From Nemertoderma westbladi (taxonomy: Eukaryota > Xenacoelomorpha > Nemertodermatida > Nemertodermatidae), in NCBI GenBank assembly GCA_032718475.1, contig JAUCBJ010001251.1, forward strand, positions 1 through 55,348: a DNA stretch of 55,348 nucleotides, read 5' to 3'. Positions 44,195 through 53,400 of this stretch are shown here, piece by piece. The first letter of the stretch is position 1, and each line of letters opens with the position of its first letter. The translations under genes and the position numbers were made by a program. The notes beneath the pieces were generated by a model. That model was not told where the DNA came from, did not search any database, and saw only the letters and a list, made by a program, of their open reading frames with translations.

Positions 44195-44688
44195 ATAGGC
44201 TTTCCAGGATTTGGAAGTCACCGAGAATTAATCGGAAACTTAAGGTCCGATTATTTAGAGCAGCAGTAGTTCCAGTACTCCTCTACGGGAGTCCATGCTG
44301 GGCTCTAACTGCTGAGGACACCAAATCTCTGGATGGCACATTCACAAGAATGCTACGCCGGGTTCATTGTGTCAAGTACAATGCACACATCTCCAACCAG
44401 ACACTATATAACATTGGAGGTGTCTCATTGGTTCCCCCAAGCTTGACACTAGAACAAAATCGCCTCCGCTTTGGAGGACATTGCTTTCGCCGTGAGGACC
44501 AGCCAGTGCATTATCTTGTACTTTGGCAGCCTCATGGAGTGAATAAGCATGGTGGACAGCCCATGACTTTCTTGAGACGCATCTTAAAGGACACTGGCCT
44601 TAAAGATGCGGATGATCTAGCAAATGTCATGGGTGATAGGGAGTTGTGGCGGTGCAATTTTGTTGACAAGCCGGCACAGCATTCTTAA
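44191..44688 (+). pseudogene. LINE C-terminal region, second copy
   Basis: LNRLSRIWKSPRINRKLKVR, LLYGSPCWALT, RRVHCVKYN, FGGHCFRRED and DRELWRCNFVDKPAQHS, nearly the same protein as at 4225-4842 with a handful of substitutions. It is out of frame with the RT part because of the deletion. Confidence 0.85.
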
Positions 44689-44744
44689 AAATGCTGCTGC
44701 AATGCAGCATGCCGATCCTAGTAGTAGTAGTATGGCTAAATCTA

Positions 44745-46145
44745 TCCAAGCGAGTGAATCTGTTGACAATGATCTCGAACAGCCATCTATCAAACTGTCT
44801 GACGCAATGTCGGTCGTGGAGATCGAAGATGCTATACCCGCTACATGTGCTTTGCTACGGAAATCAACGTACAAAACTGGAGTACGGGACCAGATCCGTT
44901 AACTCGATCGAAAAATGACGCGGTGAATTGTCGCAGCTGTGGACGAATCCACGACAAGGATAAATGTTTTGCAAGAGACCACGTAAAAGAAAACTGTATA
45001 ACCTAAACGTGGTCCAAATGGGGACAGTTAACACCGCCACACCTCTTAATCACTTGGAAGAAACACTAGATAGTCATCTCATTACCCTAAGAACAATTCA
45101 CACTGACAACCCAACCCGCACTGGGGGTGTGGCCTGGCTCGCAGACACAGGTGCAAAATGAGACACAGATGCTCTTCGCCATTTTCCCAGACCTAGCTCC
45201 ACCACTGATGTATGCTCGTTTTGTGGATTAGCTCAATAATTCGAATCCTTCTTCCGCGACATTGCTGAGATGATCAGACCATTATCAGCACTAACCTCAT
45301 CCCATGTCCGGTTCCTCTGGGAAGCTGATCAATAAGTTGCATTTAAAAATGTTATCAACATGCTGATATCACCTAGAGTACTGGCAAATTATAGGGAAGG
45401 AGCGCCAATGCGTCTTGAGACTGACTCAGCTCAATCCAAAGGCCTCAGATTTGCCATATGGCAACAGCAGCAAGATGGTGTATGGAAATGTGCTTCAAGG
45501 GCAGTGACTGATGTAGAGAGTAGGTACTCAAGTGACAGAAATCGGATTATTGGGGGTTGTATGGGCCGTGAAGAAGTGTCGCATTTTTTTACACAGAGCT
45601 AGTTTTCGAGCTCATTGTTGACCATAGACCCCTAGTCTCTATTATCAACTCAAAGACCCTAGATCAGATAGAGACTCCAAGAATCATTCGGCTGAAGGAA
45701 AAACTTAGCTTTTATTGCCCAACGGCCATGTGGAGGCAAGGTATCCTACATACAGTGGCTGATGTGTTCTCCCGATTCCCAGTCGATAAACCAGATGAAG
45801 AAGATGAGGATGGAGAATGCGAGGTAGAGGAGTTCGCCATGGCAACTGGAAGAGGGGCCATCGCTGCCATCAATGTAGTGGATGATATCGAACAACAACA
45901 TCCGAATTGCATCAATATCGACCTGTTATGGGCCAAAGTACAAAAAGTAGTGACTACTGATCCAATCTACTGTTCGCTCATCGCTTTAGTAAAGAGTGGA
46001 TTCCCTGTTAACAAAAAACTTTTAGATGTTAACCTACATCTATTCTGGAACATTCGACACAGTCTTTCAGTAGTTGAAGAAGTCATTATGTATCAAGTAT
46101 GCCGAGTTTTAATTCCATCTCCTATGAGAAAGCAAGTGCTTTAAG
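44745..46145 (+). pseudogene. Gypsy zinc knuckle, RNase H and integrase N-terminal remnants
   Basis: Near 44925-44965 a CRSCGRIHDKDKC zinc-knuckle-like motif appears. From about 45170 come remnants of the RT end and RNase H (DLAPPLMYARFVD, then IRPLSALTSS...FLWEADQ), broken by many stops. 45728-46144 gives HTVADVFSRFPVD, the conserved end of RNase H and linker, then the start of an integrase zinc region (VIMYQVCRVLIPSPMRKQVL). Confidence 0.75.
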
Positions 46146-46334
46146 ATCTCCATGCGGCACATCAGGGGAGAGACCTAGTACTTAAATGAGCGAGGCAATG
46201 CGTTTTTTGGCCAGGCATCGTTAATGATGCCACCATAATGGTGGCTAAGTGTAAAGAATGCGAGGTCCACAAACAAAAGTCACCAGAAGAAGCCGCTATT
46301 ACAAGATGTTGTACCATCTTACCCGGGCGAGGCT

Positions 46335-46902
46335 GTGGCGGCAGACTTCTTTGATCATGCAGGGCGGTCCTACCTCCTCATTACAGATAAACTATCAGGA
46401 TGGCCTGATGTATATGACTGTGGCCGAGGAGGGGTAACCAACACTGTCACTATTAAGAAAGTTTGGATGTGGATGGAATATATGGGTGTTCCAGTACATC
46501 TCACTACAGATGGAGTCCCACAATTCAAGAGCAAAGAGTTCCATCATTTCTGTCGAGAATGGAATATAGATCTTGATCCATCATCCCCCATACCACCCTG
46601 AGTCTAATGGTTATGCGGAATCAGGAGTCAAAAGCATCAAATCCATTATCGAGAAGGTTTGCCATAATGGGGACATAACCACACCATCCTTCACCCACGC
46701 TTTGATCGAATATCGTAATACGCCGAAGTTAGACGGTCTAAGCCCTGCCCAGAGGGTACTCGGACGGCAAATGAGGAGCACTTTGCCGACAGCTCCAGGA
46801 TCTTTTAAACAAATAACAGATTCAGAAGTGGCATCAGCAGGAAGACCACTGAACATCGTGAAAAGTCGAAGCAATCATATGATCGTGGGTCTCGTTCCCT
46901 AG
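46335..46902 (+). pseudogene. Gypsy integrase core, frameshifted
   Basis: AADFFDHAGRSYLLITDKLS gives the first catalytic Asp in the usual D...G..YL...D.LS setting, and LTTDGVPQFKS gives the second. After a one-base frameshift near 46590, HPPYHPESNGYAESGVKSIK gives the Glu. All three integrase residues survive in two frames. Frameshifts and stops follow to 47240. Confidence 0.8.
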
Positions 46903-47304
46903 ACTTGTTGCACCCGGGTGAAGCGGTCAGGATGCAACATAACAGGACAATTTTATTAATATCTGCAAGCGCGGACGTAGTAACCTTATACGCTGTGAAA
47001 ATCGCCGTACGTATTGGAGGAACCGCCACTTCCTCAGACGAGATATTCCAGAACATGCCGAAGATGTCTCAGAACGGTCCATTCCAACCAATAGGAGAAG
47101 TATACAATCAGATGAAGGAACGGACCAGCAGGCTAAAGAATCATACAGGCTGGATATCAACAATGACGGCCAGGCCAATTCTGATGGATGGAATGCCGCC
47201 GAGGGTGAAGGAACCGCAGAGAACCAGACCGTCTTAATCTCTAATTGTAAACTTGAGGGGAGGGGACATAGTGTAGATTGCAAACTGGAGGGAAGGGGGC
47301 ATAG

Positions 47305-47480
47305 TGTAGATTGACTAATTAACTCTCAATGATTGACTGCTTTGGTGCTTGGTTTATTAGGTAAGCTATCCAGCTGTTTATAATATAATATAATACAATC
47401 CGTATATACTGATATAGGTGGAGGGAGAATATGACGTTACTTTGTGTGTACAGTTTACATGTGTGTGCTACCGTTATCAC
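47305..47480 (+). repeat. Gypsy right LTR
   Basis: Partner of 42083-42246, preceded by a purine-rich tract. Confidence 0.7.
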
Positions 47481-47722
47481 AACTGACAGACCTCACTCAG
47501 TATGGTAACTGCAACTGCCGTCCAAGTCAGCTGTGACTGTTGACTGCCTTATTTTATTACAGTACAGCAGTAGGCTGGTCCTGGTAGGCCTATCAGCCTA
47601 TTACATCGTTTCATCAAAATCACTCAAAATTGAGAATACCGGTACCGCAGCTAAATAGATACAGAGATCTGGAGATAGGAGGTCCGCAAAGTGGAATAAA
47701 CCTAAAATTATCTTATTAAACG

Positions 47723-49766
47723 ATGGAGGGCGACGACATGGTACTGTTTGCTACTGGAGGCTACGACCACACGATACGTATCTGGCAGATCTTAACAGGC
47801 GCTTGTCTCCGCACGCTACAACACTCGGACAGTCAAGTAAACGCGCTGTGCATCACCCCGGACCGGTGCTCGCTAGCCGCCGCCGGCTACCAACACATCC
47901 GTCTTTACGAACTAATCTCCACGTCCAACCCCAACCCATCGACGAGCTACGACACGCTGACCCGCAACGTAACGGCGGTAGGCTTCCAGACAGATGGTCG
48001 CTTCATGTACAGCACCGGAGAGGACGGGAGAGTCCGCATCTGGGACATACGGAGTCGTGCACCCAACTGTCAACGGTTCCTCGAGATCGGGACTCCGGTT
48101 AACTGCGCCCAACTGCACCCCAATCAGATCGAAGTGTACGCTGGGGATCAGGACGGCTGGTTGCACGTCTGGGACCTTCGGGTTAATGCTGATATCATAT
48201 ACAGACCTGATCCACGCGCGTCCATACAGTCTATCAGTATAGACCCCGCGCAGGCGTCCCAGGTAGCTGTTCTTACTAATAAAGGTGAGTCCGAGAGAAA
48301 ATTTATTTGAAGCTGCTACTACTGACAATTAGAATTTGAAATTTGGGCTACGAAATATTGAAAAGTGGAAATATGGTGTTTTTTTATAGGAAGATTTCCT
48401 TGGTAAAATATATGAAAATGTAGCTTTGTTTTAGTGAAAAACACATCATGGAGACTCAGCCCATCATACCCCTACCCCTCCAAGTCATTTAACAAACTCA
48501 CACGAAATTTTTTGAATTATTTTTTTCATTCAAAATTTTTTTCATTCTTTAACTTTATACACCATGCAGTAGGCCACCATGTTATGGCAGGACAGGAGAT
48601 GGTGGCCGTAGTTCACAAAGTTCAGTTACAACTTTTTTATCGAAGGTCGAAGTTTGGCATTAAATTGGGACGCGAAAGTGTTCCATCTATACAGTATATA
48701 GCTTTCAGCGGAAGCAAATACGTTCATAACATTCGATCGTCCATAACTCATATTTCAACCCATATTTTTACTTATTTGGAAATCCTTGCATGGCCAGCTT
48801 TGCTTTCCATTTCTACCAACAAATCTCTATACTGTTAAAAGGTTGAAGAGTAACTAAACTAAATCTGACGTGAAGAATTCCACGTAATTTTCGCTTCAAA
48901 ATTAAATGTTGTGAAATCGCCGTCAACTTCACGTCGAATTCACAACTTATTCTCAACTCAATTTCTGCTCATAGAAGTCAATGTTATATTTTTAATGATG
49001 GATTATTTTTTTTATTGTATTATTTTTATTTAGCATTATTACTGAGAGATACATTTTTTAAACCCTAGTATCAATAAATTCGGACTCACCCAGGAACGAG
49101 AAGCCATTGACTTACTATACTATATCCCAGGACATGGTTGGTTTACTGTGCTGTACGTACGTACATACGGTTACGGTACTACTAGGCCTACTACTTACTT
49201 TTAGTTTACCTTTACAATAATTAATAAATTGATATATCGGTAATAATGTTCGGATTCCATAAGTATTTAACTTACTTTTATTCTCGATTCTAATAAACAT
49301 TTTATTTTAGGTGTTATTATATTTATTATTGTGATTATTGCAATAACGCCACTAATAATAAATAAAAATTTATTTATAAGGTAACCTTCATCTGTGGCAC
49401 CGAACTCGGTCTGGCAGAGAGGCACCGGAACTGCACAAAGGTAAGGTAGTGAACGCACACAAGGTATACGGGTTGAAGGTGTCCTACTCACCCGACTCAA
49501 CCCTACTGGCGACCTGCAGTGCCGACAACACGGCCGTTCTGTGGAACACGACCTCCTGGGTGGAGCAATGCTCAGTAAAGACAGCCAATCAGCGGTGGGT
49601 TTGGGACGCGGCCTGGAGCGACGACTCGCGTTACCTGGTAACCGCGAGTTCGGACTGCGTCGCCCGACTGTGGGACTCGGAATCCGGGCAATTGCGTCGA
49701 GAATTCTCCGGACATCAGAAAGCTTTAACTTGTTTAGCATTTAGTGACGTCGGAGGCCAGACTTAG
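47723..49766 (+). CDS. MLST8: MLST8 (TOR complex subunit LST8), two exons
   Basis: Exons 47723-48284 and 49381-49766 with clean borders (AAAG|GTGAGT and TTATAAG|GTAACC) join in phase to give 315 residues; human MLST8 has 326. It is a seven-bladed WD40 propeller: FATGGYDHTIRIWQ at the start, QVNALCITPDRCSLAAAGYQ, DGRFMYSTGEDGRVRIWDIR, HPNQIEVYAGDQDGWLHVWD, then in exon 2 NLHLWHRTRSG, YSPDSTLLATCSADNTAVLW, SDDSRYLVTASSDCVARLWD and GHQKALTCLAF. LST8 binds the kinase domain of TOR in both TORC1 and TORC2 and stabilises it. Coding is intact and GC-rich relative to its surroundings. ATG at 47723 follows the first in-frame context and matches the known N-terminus. It has two coding exons, many fewer than the vertebrate gene. 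Confidence 0.95.
48285..49380 (+). other. MLST8 intron 1
   Basis: 1.1 kb, GTGAGT to TTATAAG. AT-rich. No further gene or clear mobile element seen. Confidence 0.75.
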
Positions 49767-50227
49767 TTTCTATATTTTGTACTATTTAATTAACTACAGA
49801 CTTATATATAAATTTATTAATTACGGATTTAATTAATTTCAAAAACACAAAGTTAAATCAATGCAATGAGAGTTGGGAGTGGGACCTTGGAGAGAGAACA
49901 CGATAATAGAACCACAAGAAAACCTCAAGAACTAACATTTTGGTTAAGTGTGTGTGATGCGCTTCCAACGTTTTTACTGATAGTCAGACTGACAGACAGA
50001 CTGCCAGGCAGCTGGGGCTTATGCTATGACTTTACACTTCTGTAATCTTTGTGCCAAATTTTTGTTTTTTATTGACAAAAAATTTATTTATAAAAAGCGT
50101 TTGGGTAGAACCTAAACCTACTCTACAATCTTACATTTTGACCATGTTACAATATCTTAAAACTTAATTAATAAGCAAAGACTACTGACCGGACCCATTG
50201 CTCAATTATGGCCTGACCCATTGCCAG

Positions 50228-50300
50228 GTTAGTATCGGAGCAGGTTACAGAGGCGTGTTGAGGGAACCAAAACAATAAACGAAAGTTAACAAAGTTACAA
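50228..50300 (+). repeat. R1 repeat fragment upstream of ACSF3
   Basis: GGAGCAGGTTACAG-GGCGTG and AACCAAAACAATAAAC match the core of 664-720. It lies about 200 bases before the ACSF3 start. The AATAAA inside it could serve MLST8 as a polyadenylation signal (inference). Confidence 0.6.
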
Positions 50301-50492
50301 GATTATGCAGGTTATTTAATTGTGAAAATAATGGTCCGGTCAATAATAATACACAAGTAAAATATAAATCAAGTATAAAACTTCAATACGGTATTTAGAG
50401 GGTCCGGCCAGTAGCCAGTTCTAATTGTATATCTATAGTACATATATGGAAGTATTTTATTGTGCTTATAATAATTGTTTAATATCTTTACC

Positions 50493-53400
50493 ATGGCGCT
50501 ATATAAGTTGAACTTAATGCTTACGAGGCGACTTTCTAGATCGCAAACAGGACATTGCAACTATGGAATTGTACGCAATCCCGATGGCCAATCTGTTACG
50601 TATCCCGAGATCCTGGCCATGAGTCAGCGTTACAGCGCCGCATTGCGGCGGCGCATAGCCCCCAGTCGAGGGCGCAACCCGGTTCCAAACATCGCCATAC
50701 TGACCCCCAACTCGCACAGTTTCCTCGTCGGTTTGTGGGGTGTTTGGTACGCCGGGGCTGCAGTGGTCCCGCTCAGCTATCTCCAATCGCCAACCCAATG
50801 GGAGTACTGCCTTCGAGACTCACGATGCGTCGCTATAGCGACCACCAATGCGTACGCACCGTTGTTAGGTGACGTAGCAAAGACCATGAGCATCCCTTGC
50901 GTCGTTATTGATGATTCTGTGAGACGGGAAGCGGTTGTGGCTCAGTTTACGTTACCCAAATGGCAGGACAGCAGTAACGCGTTGATTATATACACCTCCG
51001 GTTCTACAGGGCCGCCCAAGGGCTGCGTAATAACCCACGGGACTCTTGCAAGCCGAGTGGAGAAACTTGTAAAGGCGTGGAAATGGGAGCAATCAGATTG
51101 CATACTCCAGGTAAGGGTATAATACAAAGTAAATATACTTGTAGCATTTAGGGCAAGTTGTTTCAGAACATTAAAAAAAATCAGTGCAATGTTTAAATTA
51201 CAATATTTTGTTTCTTATTATTGTTAGTAAAAAGGCGGGGTGGCTCAGTTGGTTGAGCTTCGGGTAGCAGATAGGAGTAGCGCCCACCCCTACCTTGGGG
51301 TTGCAGATAGGAATAGCGCCCACCCCTACCTTGGGGTAGCAGATAGGAGTAGCCCCCACCCCTACCTTGGGGTTGCAGATAGGAGTAGCGCCCACCCCTA
51401 CCTTCGGGTAGCAGATAGGAGTAGCGCCCACCCCTACCTTGGGGTTGCAGATAGGAGTAGCGCCCACCCCTACCTTGGGGTAGCAGATAGGAGTAGCGCC
51501 CACCCCTACCTTCGGGTAGCAGATAGGAGTAGCGCCCACCCCTACCTTCGGGTAGCAGATAGGAGTAGCGCCCACTCCTACCTTCGGGTAGCAGATAGGA
51601 GTAGCCCCCACCCCTACTCTCGGGTAGCAGATAGGAGTAGCCCCCACCCCTACCTTGGGGTTGCAGATAGGAGTAGCGCCCACCCCTACCTTCGGGTAGC
51701 AGATAGGAGTAGCGGCCACCCCTACCTTCGGGTAGCAGATAGGAGTAGCGTCCTCCCCTACCTTCGGGTAGCAGATAGGAGTAGCGCCCACCCCTACCTT
51801 CGGGTAGCAGATAGGAGTAGCGTCCACCCCTACCTTCGGGTAGCAGATAGGAGTAGCCCCCACCCCTACCTTCGGGTAGCAGATAGGAGTAGCGCCCACC
51901 CCTACCTTCGGGTAGCAGATAGGAGTAGCGGCCACCCCTACCTTCGGGTAGCAGATAGGAGTAGCGTCCTCCCCTACCTTCGGGTAGCAGATAGGAGTAG
52001 CGCCCACCCCTACCTTCGGGTAGCAGATAGGAGTAGCGTCCACCCCTACCTTCGGGTAGCAGATAGGAGTAGCCCCCACCCCTACCTTCGGGTAGCAGAT
52101 AGGAGTAGCGCCCACCCCTACCTTGGGGTAGCAGATAGGAGTAGCGGCCACCCCTACCTTCGGGTAGCAGATAGGAGTAGCGTCCTCCCCTACCTTCGGG
52201 TAGCAGATAGGAGTAGCGCCCACCCCTACCTTCGGGTAGCAGATAGGAGTAGCGTCCACCCCTACCTTCGGGTAGCAGATAGGAGTAGCCCCCACCCCTA
52301 CCTTCGGGTAGCAGATAGGAGTAGCGCCCACCCCTACCTTCGGGTAGCAGATAGGAGTAGCCCCCACCCCTTCCTTGGGGTAGCAGATAGGAGTAGCACC
52401 CACCCCTACCTTCGGGTAGCAGATAGGAGTAGCGCCCACCCCTACCTTCGGGTAGCAGATATGAGTAGCGCCCACCCCTACCTTCGGGTAGCAGATAGGA
52501 GTAGCCCCCACCCCTACCTTGGGGTAGCAGATAGGAGTAGCGCCCACCCCTACCTTCGGGTAGCAGATAGGAGTAGCCCCCACCCCTACCTTGGGGTAGC
52601 AGATAGGAGTAGCGCCCACCCCTACCTTCGGGTAGCAGATAGGAGTAGCCCCCACCCCTACCTTCGGGTAGCAGATAGGAGTAGCGGCCACCCCTACCTT
52701 CGGTAAATAGCAGATAGGAGTAGCGCCCACCCCTACCTTGGGGTAGCAGATAGGAGTAGCGCCCACCCCTACCTTGGGGTAGCAGATAGGAGTAGCGGCC
52801 ACCCCTACCTACGGGTAGCAGATAGGAGTAGCGCCCACCCCTACCTTGGGGTAGCAGATAGGAGTAGCGGCCACCCCTACCTTCGGGTAGCAGATAGGAG
52901 TAGCGGCCACCCCTATCTTCGGGTAGCAGATAGGAGTAGCGTCCACCCCTACCTTCGGGTAGCAGATAGGAGTAGCCCCCACCCCTACCTTGGGGTAACA
53001 GATAGGAGTAGCGCCCACCCATACCTTCGGGTAGCAGATAGGAGTAGCGCTATCGAAAGAGTATCATTAGGGTCGGCTCCGGCTTCGGTCGACTGATTGC
53101 TTTGCTTTGATTGTTAGTAAGTTTGTGCGATAAACTAGTATGCTTCTGCATCAATATATGCCATGATTTCAATAACAATTCTGTGTTTTAAGTTTCTTGA
53201 ATTGCCTGTTTTTTGAAAATTTACTGTTAAGTAACTTGGCATATATTCAAAATTATCTGCGTATGTTTATGTTTGCTGGTTAAAGTGTCTAAAGTTGTAA
53301 TTTAAGCATAATAAGTTGTGATCATCAACAACTAATCATTACCTTTACAGCCCAACACAGTATATCGATGCCATGAAGTTCAGTTAGGGGGACAGTAAAT

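Larger units (their letters stand above)
43238..44731 (+). mobile_element. 5'-truncated LINE nested in the Gypsy element
   Basis: It is flanked by perfect 13-bp direct repeats, ATGGCTAAATCTA, at 43225-43237 and 44732-44744. The insertion is 5'-truncated and ends in a short TAG-repeat tail. It holds the reverse-transcriptase frame and the C-terminal frame, related to 4138-4886 and 7158-7262. An internal deletion at about 44141 has removed the segment with the catalytic Asp-Asp box. Confidence 0.88.
42083..47480 (+). mobile_element. Decayed Ty3/Gypsy LTR retrotransposon with nested LINE
   Basis: Left LTR-like sequence lies at 42083-42246 and its partner at 47305-47480, both beginning TGTAGATTGACTAATTAACT. 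A purine run (GGAAGGGGGCATAG) sits just before the right LTR and is itself duplicated (47255-47304). Between them come a Gag-like frame, a zinc knuckle, RNase H pieces and integrase, all on the plus strand with stops and frameshifts. A LINE (43238-44731) is inserted in the gag-pol region. Not mobile by itself. Confidence 0.85.

Noticed and set aside
45836-45850. GCCATGGCAACTGG as another X-box
   Set aside because: A single half-matching site within decayed Gypsy coding sequence; likely chance.
50475-50492. Upstream TTG start for ACSF3
   Set aside because: The ATG at 50493 in ACCATGG context is the natural start and leaves a good mitochondrial import signal.
51193-53022. Long open frames over the ACSF3 intron array on both strands
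   Set aside because: The 36-bp unit is a whole number of codons and lacks stops in most frames, so openness is automatic. The array is intronic and flanked by a SINE target duplication.
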